Below, piece after piece: positions 7,088 to 14,177 of a stretch of 17,280 bases of DNA; the first letter of the stretch is position 1, and each line of letters starts with the position of its first letter. The notes beneath the pieces were generated by a model. It made no database searches and was not told the DNA's origin. It saw only the letters and a program-made list of their open reading frames with translations. A program made the translations under genes and the position numbers. The stretch spans positions 1 through 17,280 of the forward strand of contig JAITWN010000015.1 of assembly GCA_031285245.1 (NCBI GenBank), given 5' to 3'. The DNA comes from Chromatiales bacterium. GTDB lineage: Bacteria > Pseudomonadota > Gammaproteobacteria > SZUA-140.

Positions 7088-7810
7088 ATGACTGAAATAC
7101 ATCAGCCGATTCATGTGGCCTCAAGACCGGTCGGCGATGATCTCGGTCCTGAATCGTGGAAGATCTTTCGCATCATGGCCGAATTCGTCGAAGGCTATGA
7201 ACAGTTGGCGCGCATCAAGCCATCGGTCAGTGTGTTCGGTTCGGCGCGCACACTGCCGAGCAGCCCTTATTACCAGCAGGCCGAGGCGATCGGTCATGCG
7301 CTGTCGGACGCGGGTTTCAGCGTAGTCACGGGCGGTGGCCCTGGCATCATGGAGGCGGCGAACAAAGGGGCTTTCGGCGGCAAGTCGCCTACCATTGGCC
7401 TCAATATTCAACTACCCAAAGAGCAGATCACCAACCCCTACCAGGATATCTCTCTACGCTTTCGGCATTTCTTTTCGCGCAAAGTGATGTTCGTGAAGTA
7501 CGCTTCGGCTTACATCATCATGCCTGGCGGTTTTGGGACGCTCGATGAGCTCGCGGAGATTCTGACTTTGGTGCAGACTGGCCGCACGCGCCGCATCCCG
7601 ATCATTATGGTGGGCAGCAGCTACTGGCGCGGCTTGATCGATTGGTTTGAAAACACGCTGGTCAAAAGCGGCGCTATCAATGCCGATGATTGCAAGCTAT
7701 ATCAGATCGTCGATGAACCGAAGCAGGTCATCGATGCCATTTTCTCATTCTATGAGCGTCGTACTTTCGAGCCCTCGGCCGAGGAGCGCGAAGTGCTGCT
7801 TGATCTTTAA
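7088..7810 (+). CDS. LOG-family (TIGR00730) Rossmann-fold nucleotide hydrolase
   Basis: The 240-residue protein belongs to the LOG/lysine-decarboxylase-like family, which hydrolyses the N-glycosidic bond of nucleoside 5'-monophosphates (cytokinin ribotides in plants; other NMPs in bacteria). The two signature motifs are present: GGGPGIMEA (82-90) and PGGFGTLDE (146-154). Arg131 in SRKVMF and Glu154 sit 23 residues apart, as the catalytic pair does in plant LOG proteins. An N-terminal extension with ESWKIFRIMAEFVEGY is usual for the longer bacterial subgroup. There is no signal peptide, so it is cytoplasmic. It is divergent from polA with 57 bases between, and the DUF2782 gene follows after 36 bases, probably co-transcribed. 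No clear Shine-Dalgarno precedes the ATG. The old label lysine decarboxylase should not be used. Confidence 0.9.
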   Translation: MTEIHQPIHVASRPVGDDLGPESWKIFRIMAEFVEGYEQLARIKPSVSVFGSARTLPSSPYYQQAEAIGHALSDAGFSVVTGGGPGIMEAANKGAFGGKSPTIGLNIQLPKEQITNPYQDISLRFRHFFSRKVMFVKYASAYIIMPGGFGTLDELAEILTLVQTGRTRRIPIIMVGSSYWRGLIDWFENTLVKSGAINADDCKLYQIVDEPKQVIDAIFSFYERRTFEPSAEEREVLLDL

Positions 7811-7846
7811 ACAGGCTTTTTAAACGGGATTGAACCGGAGTTGACC

Positions 7847-8155
7847 ATGACATCGGCAAATATCTTGCTTCGTTGCGGTGCTCTCTGCACGCTGCTGGCG
7901 GCAGCGCCGGCGTTTGCTGCCGAGCAAGTGGTTGAGGCGCCAGCAGAGGAGCCAGAGGTGACCATCATCCAGCGCAATAACGACACCATTGAGGAGTACC
8001 GTATCCACGGCCAGCTCTATATGATCAAAGTCACGCCGCACCGCGGCGTGCCATATTATCTGGTCGATACCAATGGCGACGGTAATCTCGAAACCCGGCG
8101 TAACAATATCTCGCAACACCTGCTCATCCCGAGCTGGACGCTGTTTCGCTGGTAA
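7847..8155 (+). CDS. DUF2782 family exported protein
   Basis: A small protein of 102 residues and unknown function. Residues 1-24 form a signal peptide (LLRCGALCTLLAAAPAFA, cleavage before AEQ), so the mature protein is periplasmic. The mature part matches the DUF2782 pattern: an EPEVTIIQRNNDTIEEYR start, then GQLYMIKVTPHRGVPYYLVDTNGDG and a C-terminal IPSWTLFRW. ATG 7847 is chosen because GGAG ends 6 bases upstream; a TTG two codons earlier is less likely. In Pseudomonas a DUF2782 gene is, from memory, the neighbour of polA, so its place here one gene away from polA fits. It precedes gspC by 15 bases, likely in one transcript. Confidence 0.85.
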   Translation: MTSANILLRCGALCTLLAAAPAFAAEQVVEAPAEEPEVTIIQRNNDTIEEYRIHGQLYMIKVTPHRGVPYYLVDTNGDGNLETRRNNISQHLLIPSWTLFRW

Positions 8156-8170
8156 GCGCGGTCTGCGGTG

Positions 8171-9073
8171 ATGAACACAATGAATCTGAATACGATCGAC
8201 TGGAAAAGGTATCTTGGCCTGTTCCTCGGCGATGTGGTGCAGAGCCGTGTCGTGGTCGCGGTGCAGTTGCTGCTGCTGGCGCTGCTCGCAATCGCACTGG
8301 CCGGGCTGACCTGGCGGTTGTTGCCGGCAGGTGAGCAGCAGATGGCTGCCTCTACGCCCCAGGCTGTGGCCGCAGCCCAGGCGCAGGGCACGCGCAGTTG
8401 GAATCTCGCTCAGTGGCATTTGTTCGGCATCAAGCCCCAAGGGAGCGTTCAAGCGTCGCTTGAGTCGCTGCCCGAGACCAGTCTCAACCTCATCCTGCGT
8501 GGCGTGGTTGCCGCAGGCGGTAGCAATGTCGGCGGTGGCGCCATTATCGGCGCGCCGAGTGGCACCGATTCTTTTTATGCAGTGGATGCCGCCTTGCCAG
8601 GTGGCGCGACCCTGCGGGAGGTGTACGGTGATCGCGTCGTGCTGGAGCGCAACGGCCGGCTTGAAACGCTGCGTCTGCCGCGCGAAGGGTTGGAGGGCGC
8701 GATTCCCAGCGCGCCGGATGGTGCGTCATCGCTACCCCAGGCCGCAGCGTCGGGAGATGAGCGCACATTCAGCGAATATCGCCAGATCGCCATGACCAAC
8801 CCGCAGCAGCTCTCGGAAATGATGCAGGTGCAGCCGAAGACGCAGAATGGCCGTGTCCTCGGCTATGAAGTTCAGCCTGGTCGCGATCCGGGCCTGTTTA
8901 ATCGCCTTGGCCTCGCGCCCGGCGATGTGGTGACTTCGGTTAATGGCGTGGGGCTCGATAACCCGGCGCGTGCGCTTGGCGCCTTGCGCAGCCTCAGTGG
9001 TCAGGAGGCGGTTTCCATCGAACTGCAACGCAATGGCGTGAGCCAGACCTTGCAGATCAATCTTCGGGATTAA
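8171..9073 (+). CDS. gspC: Type II secretion system protein GspC (inner-membrane clamp protein)
   Basis: About 300 residues with the GspC layout: a short cytoplasmic N-terminus, one membrane helix (about 25-47, VVVAVQLLLLALLAIALAGL), an Ala/Gln-rich linker, the homology region with WHLFG and TSLNLILRGVVA and ending YGDRVVLERNGRLETLRLP, and a C-terminal PDZ domain (about 200-300, with GLFNRLGLAPGDVVTSVNGV). GspC links the inner-membrane platform to the GspD secretin and helps choose substrates. ATG 8171 is preferred over GTG 8168; neither has a good Shine-Dalgarno. Unusually, no gspD or other gsp gene adjoins; rpmE follows with its own promoter. The rest of the system must be elsewhere. The region around 100-135 is glycine-rich (GGSNVGGGA). 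Confidence 0.88.
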   Translation: MNTMNLNTIDWKRYLGLFLGDVVQSRVVVAVQLLLLALLAIALAGLTWRLLPAGEQQMAASTPQAVAAAQAQGTRSWNLAQWHLFGIKPQGSVQASLESLPETSLNLILRGVVAAGGSNVGGGAIIGAPSGTDSFYAVDAALPGGATLREVYGDRVVLERNGRLETLRLPREGLEGAIPSAPDGASSLPQAAASGDERTFSEYRQIAMTNPQQLSEMMQVQPKTQNGRVLGYEVQPGRDPGLFNRLGLAPGDVVTSVNGVGLDNPARALGALRSLSGQEAVSIELQRNGVSQTLQINLRD

Positions 9074-9082
9074 GTCGCCCGC

Positions 9083-9111
9083 TTGTCCAGGGTTCTGCTT
9101 TCCAATACAAT
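9083..9111 (+). promoter_or_regulatory. Sigma-70 type promoter for rpmE
   Basis: TTGTCC (9083-9088), a 17-base spacer, then TACAAT (9106-9111, five of six matches to TATAAT). The start would be near 9118, giving a leader of about 48 bases. It begins 10 bases after the gspC stop, so rpmE has its own transcription unit. Confidence 0.6.
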
Positions 9112-9165
9112 TGCCGGTCTTTTCGCCGGGTAGCCTGATGCTGCCTGGGTTATGAGGAATCTCCG

Positions 9166-9372
9166 ATGAAGCCCGATATACATCCGGAATACGCTGAAAT
9201 CACCGTCAACTGCGGCTGCGGCAACACGTTTAAGACGCGCTCCACCGCCGGCCAAGCCCTGCACCTTGACGTGTGCTCGCAATGCCATCCTTTCTATACC
9301 GGCAAGCAGAAGCTGGTCGATACGGCGGGACGTGTGGACAAATTCCGTCAGAAGTACGGCATGAAGAAATAA
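9166..9372 (+). CDS. rpmE: 50S ribosomal protein L31 (zinc-binding C+ type)
   Basis: The 68-residue protein has the L31 N-terminus MKPDIHPEYAEITVNCGCG. Cys16, Cys18, Cys37 and Cys40 (CGC and CSQC) form the zinc site, so this is the C+ form that can act as a zinc store; the C- paralogue, if any, is not here. The L31 signature HPFYTGKQK follows. GAGGAA at 9154-9159, 6 bases before the ATG, fixes the start. It has its own promoter and a strong terminator. The downstream order (nuclease, malic enzyme, PBP1A, pilMN) matches Pseudomonas. Confidence 0.97.
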   Translation: MKPDIHPEYAEITVNCGCGNTFKTRSTAGQALHLDVCSQCHPFYTGKQKLVDTAGRVDKFRQKYGMKK

Positions 9373-9403
9373 CGCTATTCGTTGATGCGAATGGTGCCGT
9401 GCG

Positions 9404-9438
9404 AAAGGGCGTGCCAGTGGCGCGCCCTTTTCTTTTTT
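9404..9438 (+). terminator. Intrinsic terminator after rpmE
   Basis: The 11-base arm AAAGGGCGTGC (9404-9414) pairs, with one G-T wobble, with GCGCGCCCTTT (9420-9430) around loop CAGTG. A T-rich tail follows, TTTTCTTTTTT. It ends rpmE transcription. The possible TTG start of the nuclease gene lies in the last bases of this tail. Confidence 0.85.
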
Positions 9439-10264
9439 GAGGCTCTCCCTCCTGAAATTTCCCCGCATTTTTACTAGCACCATTTTTTGCCTGCTGGCAG
9501 CGCTTCCCGCCGGCTTGCCGCAAGCAGCTACCTGCGCGGCGGATCATATCGACGAGCGCGCGGTGGTGGCCTCGGTTTATGACGGCGACACCCTGCGTTT
9601 GCAGGACCGGCGCTCGGTTCGCCTCATTGGCGTCAATGCATCGGAAATCGCGCAGTGGGGCAAGAAAAGTAGTCCCGAACCGCATGCGATCGAGGCTCGT
9701 GACGCACTGCGTAAGCTGCTACCGGTGGGTGGCGTGGTCGCACTGCGGTTCGATGAGGATGCGCATGATCACTATGGCCGTTTGCTTGCCCATGTATATA
9801 CGGCGAGCGGCGAGAGCGTGCAGGCGCGGCTGCTCGAAGATGGCCATGTTTTTCGCATTATGGTGCCGCCCAATAATTGGAACCTCGATTGCTATGGCAG
9901 AGCCGAGGAGCGTGCCCGTGCCCGTAATCGTGGCGTTTGGGCCATGTCTGAGTATCGGCCTGTCGAGGCGCGCAGCCTCGCTCCCGATGCGGGTGGCTTT
10001 CACCTCATCCGCGGCACGGTGCGCAAAGTGAATCAGCGCGCCTCCGGCGTCTGGCTGGATCTCGACAACGACATCTCGCTGCGCATCAACAAGGCGGATC
10101 TCGATAGTTTCAAGGGCGTGTCGCTTGCGCGCCTGCAAGGTCGCGAGATCGTTGCGCGCGGCTGGTTGATTGCGCGCAAAGGCCAGCATGCGGGCAGGAT
10201 GATGCTGCTGCGCCATCCGGGTGCGCTGGAGAGTCGATTTGCAGACGCCCCCGCCGATCACTGA
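9437..10264 (+). CDS. Secreted thermonuclease (SNase-like) family protein with C-terminal OB-like region
   Basis: The 275-residue protein has an N-terminal signal peptide (basic MRLSLLKFPR, then FTSTIFCLLAALPAG, likely cleavage near PQA-ATC), so it is exported. The SNase domain (about 42-170) keeps the key residues of staphylococcal nuclease: Asp49/Asp51 in DGDT, Arg62 in VRLIG, Glu70 in NASE, and Arg115 in HYGRLLAHVY. It would cleave DNA or RNA with Ca2+. Residues about 180-270 are a separate domain (RGTVRKVNQRASGVWLDLDND, then GREIVARGWLIA), beta-rich and OB-like by eye. The start is doubtful: TTG 9437 is the only usual start that keeps the signal peptide, but it lies in the rpmE terminator tail without a Shine-Dalgarno. 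A nuclease follows rpmE in Pseudomonas too. Confidence 0.85.
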   Translation: MRLSLLKFPRIFTSTIFCLLAALPAGLPQAATCAADHIDERAVVASVYDGDTLRLQDRRSVRLIGVNASEIAQWGKKSSPEPHAIEARDALRKLLPVGGVVALRFDEDAHDHYGRLLAHVYTASGESVQARLLEDGHVFRIMVPPNNWNLDCYGRAEERARARNRGVWAMSEYRPVEARSLAPDAGGFHLIRGTVRKVNQRASGVWLDLDNDISLRINKADLDSFKGVSLARLQGREIVARGWLIARKGQHAGRMMLLRHPGALESRFADAPADH

Positions 10265-10309
10265 TAATCGACAGCCCTTCTGAAACTTTTCCCGCGGATA
10301 CGCACAGCC

Positions 10310-11560
10310 ATGAGCACAGACAGAAAGCAGGCGGCGCTGGATTATCACGCTCATCCCGAGCCTGGCAAAATCGGCATCGCGATTACCAAGCCTTGCGCCA
10401 CGCAATACGACCTCGCCCTTGCCTACACGCCGGGCGTTGCTGAGCCGGTGCGTGCCATCGCGCGTGATCCCGAAGACGCTTATCGCTATACCTCCAAGGG
10501 CAATCTCGTTGCTGTCATCACCGATGGCAGCGCAGTGCTTGGTCTTGGCAATGTTGGCGCGCTCGCTGGCAAGCCGGTGATGGAAGGCAAGGCGGTGCTG
10601 TTCAAGCGCTTCGCGAATGTCGATGTTTTTGACATTGAAGTCGATGCGGCAACGCCCCAGGAGTTCATCGACACGGTGGTGCGCATCTCTCCGACCTTCG
10701 GCGGTATCAATCTTGAAGACATCACCGCGCCACGCTGCTTCGAAATTGAAGCGGCACTGCGTGAGCAGCTCGATATTCCAGTGTTTCATGATGATCAGCA
10801 CGGCACGGCCGTGATTGCTGCCGCTGGATTGATCAATGCGCTCAAGCTGCAAGGCAAGATGCTCTCGCAAGCGCGTATCGTGTGCGTCGGGGCCGGCGCT
10901 GCCGGCATCGCGTCGATGCGTTTGCTGCTTGCGCTTGGCGCTCTCTACGAGAATATCCGCCTCATCGATCGCACTGGCGTCATCCACACTGGACGCAGTG
11001 ATCTCAATAGCTACAAGCGTGAGTTCGCGGTCGACACTGCCGATCGCACACTTGACGATGCCATCAAGAACGCTGATGTGTTCATCGGTTTGTCCGGCCC
11101 CAATGTACTCAGCGCCGAGCAATTGAAGCGCATGGCGCCGCGTCCGATCGTGTTCGCACTCTCCAATCCTGATCCGGAAATCGAGCCGGCGGCCGCGCTG
11201 GCGGCGCGTGATGATCTCATCATGGCGACGGGGCGCTCTGACTATCCGAACCAGGTCAACAACGTGCTCGGATTCCCGTTTATTTTCCGCGGTGCGCTCG
11301 ATGTGCGCGCAACTACGATCAGCCAGGAAATGCTGGTCGCCACCGTGCACGCGCTCGCTGAACTGACGCATGAGCCGGTGCCGAAGGAAGTGCTGGCGGC
11401 GTATCGGCTCGATGCGCTTGAATTCGGCAGCGGTTACATCATTCCGAAGCCGCTTGATCCGCGCCTGATCGACCGTGTGCCGCCGGCAGTGGCCGCAGCG
11501 GCGGTGAAATCCGGTGTTGCGCGTCTTGCGTATCCTGCCAGTTATCCGCGCCTTCCTTAA
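10310..11560 (+). CDS. Malic enzyme, short form (NAD(P)-dependent, decarboxylating)
   Basis: The 416-residue enzyme oxidatively decarboxylates malate to pyruvate and CO2, making NAD(P)H. Tyr39 in YTPGVAEP and Lys94 in MEGKAVLFK are the expected acid/base pair. Metal ligands lie in NLEDITAPRCFEIE (Glu136/Asp137) and FHDDQHGTA (Asp162). The dinucleotide fold starts at GAGAAG (194-199). The substrate loop SNPDPEI and the C-terminal GRSDYPNQVNNVLGFPFIFRGALD are typical. It ends without the phosphotransacetylase-like domain that gives E. coli MaeB about 760 residues, so it is the short type. Coenzyme choice cannot be fixed from sequence. It begins 45 bases after the nuclease gene with only a weak binding site. 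A perfect hairpin follows downstream. Confidence 0.93.
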   Translation: MSTDRKQAALDYHAHPEPGKIGIAITKPCATQYDLALAYTPGVAEPVRAIARDPEDAYRYTSKGNLVAVITDGSAVLGLGNVGALAGKPVMEGKAVLFKRFANVDVFDIEVDAATPQEFIDTVVRISPTFGGINLEDITAPRCFEIEAALREQLDIPVFHDDQHGTAVIAAAGLINALKLQGKMLSQARIVCVGAGAAGIASMRLLLALGALYENIRLIDRTGVIHTGRSDLNSYKREFAVDTADRTLDDAIKNADVFIGLSGPNVLSAEQLKRMAPRPIVFALSNPDPEIEPAAALAARDDLIMATGRSDYPNQVNNVLGFPFIFRGALDVRATTISQEMLVATVHALAELTHEPVPKEVLAAYRLDALEFGSGYIIPKPLDPRLIDRVPPAVAAAAVKSGVARLAYPASYPRLP

Positions 11561-11629
11561 GTTGGTTTCATCATGGCGGCATGCTCAATGCAGCTGTCAT
11601 GAAAGAGTGCTTCAATAATTCATTCCAAT

Positions 11630-11674
11630 CGCTGCGGTGCATGTCGTTGCACCGCAGCGCCATTTCTTTTCTTG
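11630..11674 (+). terminator. Terminator-like perfect hairpin between malic enzyme and citrate synthase genes
   Basis: CGCTGCGGTGCA (11630-11641) and TGCACCGCAGCG (11648-11659) form a perfect 12-pair stem with a 6-base loop, followed by a T-rich tail (ATTTCTTTTCTT). It probably terminates malic enzyme transcription. If the citrate synthase promoter lies upstream, it could instead act as an attenuator in that leader. The T-run is interrupted by C residues, so efficiency is uncertain. Confidence 0.65.
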
Positions 11675-11708
11675 GTCTTGCTCTGCTTGCACGATGGGAG
11701 AGGAACGC

Positions 11709-13016
11709 ATGAAGACACGCACTGTGACGCTGACTGATAACGCCACTGGCAAGTCCATCGAACTGCCGGTGAGAGAAGGCTCGACGGGGCCGGCAGCCAT
11801 CGACATCTCGCGTTTGTATCGCGAGTTTGGTTATCTCACTTACGATCCAGGTTTTCAGTCCACCGCCAGTTGCAGCAGCGGCATCACTTATATCGATGGC
11901 GCTGAAGGTGTGCTGCTTTATCGCGGTTATCCGATTGAGCAACTTGCTGAGCGCAGCAGCTTTCTTGAAGTCGCGTATCTATTGCTCTACGGGGAGCTGC
12001 CTGCGCGCGAGCAATTCGCTACCTTTCAGCACACCATCACGCATCACACTATGATCAAGGAAAGCCTGCGCGGTTTTTATCAGGGCTTCTATCATGACGC
12101 GCATCCGATGGCGAGCATGGTGGGTGTGGTCGGTTCGCTGTCAGCGTTCTATCATGATTCCACCGATATCACTGATCCGAGGCACCGCGAGATCGCTGCA
12201 CATCGCATGATCGCGAAGATGCCGACCATCGCTGCATACAGCTACAAATATTCTGTCGGTGAACCGTTCAGCTATCCGCAAAACAGCCTCGGCTATTGCG
12301 CCAATCTGCTACACATGATGTTTTCCGTGCCGAGTGAGGAATATCACGTCGATCCGGTGGCGCAAAAAGCGCTCGACATGATTTTCATTCTGCATGCTGA
12401 CCACGAGCAGAATGCCAGTACAGCGACGGTGCGCTTGTCGGGCAGCTCGGGCTCCAATCCTTTCGCCTGTATTTCTTCCGGCATTACCGCGCTATGGGGA
12501 CCGGCGCATGGTGGCGCCAATGAAGCGGTGGTGCATATGCTCAGCGAGATCGGCGATGTCAAAAACATCGCGCGTTTCATCGCACGCGCCAAAGACAGGA
12601 ATGATCCTTTCCGATTGATGGGTTTCGGTCATCGCGTTTATAAGAATTATGATCCGCGCGCCAAGATCATCCGCAAGATGTGTCACGAAGTGCTAGAGAA
12701 ATTCGGCGATACCAACGATCCGTGCTTCGAGCTTGCGATGCGGTTAGAAGAGATCGCGCTCAAGGACGAATACTTCATCGAGCGCAAGTTGTACCCGAAT
12801 GTGGATTTCTATTCCGGCATCATTTATCGCGCGCTTGGCATCCCGGTGAATATGTTCACAGTCATGTTTGCCGTTGCCCGTACCGTGGGCTGGGTGGCGC
12901 AGTGGATGGAAATGATTGGCGAGCCTGATCAGCGCATCGGTCGGCCGCGGCAGATCTATTCAGGAAGCCAGCGGCGCGATTACGTGCCGCTGGCCGAGCG
13001 CGCCGTTTCCGGCTGA
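11709..13016 (+). CDS. gltA: Citrate synthase (type II, hexameric)
   Basis: The 435-residue enzyme condenses oxaloacetate and acetyl-CoA, the first step of the TCA cycle. Active-site residues are present: His232 in HADHEQN, His267 in GPAHGGANEA, His308 in GFGHRVYKNYDPRA and Asp366 in NVDFYSGI. The N-terminal beta domain (about 1-60) and the YREFGYLTYDPGFQSTASC region are typical of the NADH-sensitive Gram-negative type. ATG 11709 is chosen because GAGAGGAA lies just upstream; a GTG at 11637 falls inside a hairpin and is rejected. It lies between malic enzyme and PBP1A, a position where Pseudomonas, from memory, has no citrate synthase. It is convergent with the PBP1A gene. Confidence 0.96.
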   Translation: MKTRTVTLTDNATGKSIELPVREGSTGPAAIDISRLYREFGYLTYDPGFQSTASCSSGITYIDGAEGVLLYRGYPIEQLAERSSFLEVAYLLLYGELPAREQFATFQHTITHHTMIKESLRGFYQGFYHDAHPMASMVGVVGSLSAFYHDSTDITDPRHREIAAHRMIAKMPTIAAYSYKYSVGEPFSYPQNSLGYCANLLHMMFSVPSEEYHVDPVAQKALDMIFILHADHEQNASTATVRLSGSSGSNPFACISSGITALWGPAHGGANEAVVHMLSEIGDVKNIARFIARAKDRNDPFRLMGFGHRVYKNYDPRAKIIRKMCHEVLEKFGDTNDPCFELAMRLEEIALKDEYFIERKLYPNVDFYSGIIYRALGIPVNMFTVMFAVARTVGWVAQWMEMIGEPDQRIGRPRQIYSGSQRRDYVPLAERAVSG

Positions 13017-13078
13017 TCCCCCGCTTAATAGCGTCTAACAAAATGTTTTTTGAAAGCGTCTGTCGTTAGCCGGTTTTC

Positions 13079-13111
13079 CCCAACCCCTCTCCTTGCGGGA
13101 GAGGGGTTGGG
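13079..13111. repeat. Perfect inverted repeat between convergent genes (CCCCTCTCC type)
   Basis: CCCAACCCCTCTCC (13079-13092) and GGAGAGGGGTTGGG (13098-13111) form a perfect 14-pair stem around loop TTGCG. A partial echo, GGAGAGGGG, follows at 13112-13121. It sits between the ends of citrate synthase (+) and PBP1A (-). No T-run flanks either side, so it is not a canonical intrinsic terminator, although a stem this stable could stop RNA decay or act with Rho. Similar purine/pyrimidine palindromes are scattered between genes in many proteobacteria; the family assignment is inference. Confidence 0.65.
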
Positions 13112-13127
13112 AGGAGAGGGGCAGACC

Positions 13128-14177
13128 TTAGAACAGAGGCTCCGGCGTGCTGTTGCCGCTACGAGTATTGTTGCTGCCACCTGATGAAGAAGTCTGCGCG
13201 CTGCTGGCTTGCTGCGTTGGCACCAGCGCTTCTGGGAAAGTCTCGAAGATACCGTTCTTCTGATTGCTGGAAGCGAGCAGACCGGTATCTGGATCGATGC
13301 GCACACTGACCAACCCTGCAGGCCGCGTCAGCGGATGTTCCTCGGTGCCGCGCAGTGCTTCACGCATGAATTGAATCCACATTGGCAGCGCGGCGCGGGC
13401 ACCGGTTTCGCCATTGCCGAGCGAACGCGGCTGATCAAATCCCATCCATGAAATAGCGACCAGTTCATCGTTATAGCCTGCGAACCAGACATCGCGCAGA
13501 TCATTGGTGGTGCCGGTCTTGCCAGCGAGATCGCCGCGACCGAGCTGACGTGCACGCACCGCAGTGCCGCCAGTGATGACATCACGCATCATCGAGGTCA
13601 TGAGATAAGCGTTCTGCGCGCTAATCACGCGCTCGGCGACACCAGGCGTACCTAAGGGGGGAGTCTCTGCGCTGCCATTCTCTATAGCTTGCGCCGTGGT
13701 GGCTGCGGCGGAGCTATCGAGAAGCGACTGGCGCAGGGCGGGGTCATCATCACATGACTGGCAGACGACATCAGGCGCGGCGCGATAGAGTACATTGTCG
13801 CTGCTATCGCGAATCTCTTCGATGAAATACGGCGTAACCCGATAACCGCCATTGGCGAATACTGCGTAACCATTAGCGAGCTGTAGCGGGGTGACGCCGC
13901 CGCTACCGAGCGCGAGCGAGAGATCGCGCGGCAATGCTTTCGTATCGAAGCCGAAACGGCCGGCGTAATCGATCGCATAAGAAATGCCGATGGCGTTGAG
14001 CAAACGGATCGAGACCAGGTTGCGCGAATTCATCAATGCCACGCGCAGACGCGTCGGGCCGAAGAATTCACCGCTGTAATTGCCCGGTCGCCACGTGCTC
14101 TCGAGCGCCGGATCATCGAACACCACCGGAGCATCATTGATTAGCGAGGCTGGGGTGTAGTCTTTGTTGAGCGCGGA
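13128..14177 (-). pseudogene. mrcA: Penicillin-binding protein 1A, C-terminal transpeptidase part cut off by an in-frame stop
   Basis: This continues the PBP1A gene beyond the TAA at 14180-14178, in the same frame with no indel. Numbered from the TTG at 15605, codons 477-825 encode SALNKDYTPASLINDAPVVF, the SRN motif (527-529), KTG (696-698, in KTGTTNDLRDVW) and a Ser/Gln-rich tail. Apart from one codon this is an intact class A PBP transpeptidase. A GTG at 14126 could open a 332-codon frame, but it has no binding site and lies after the catalytic serine, so independent expression would give an inactive fragment. It could be a true nonsense mutation, a base-call error, or rarely read through. 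Codon use and motif quality show no decay. Confidence 0.75.

Noticed and set aside
9719..11371. A 550-codon open frame on the minus strand across the nuclease and malic enzyme genes
   Set aside because: It is antisense to two clear enzyme genes whose motifs are intact. The translation is rich in Arg, His and Ala with no recognisable domain. GC-rich codon bias routinely leaves the opposite frame open.
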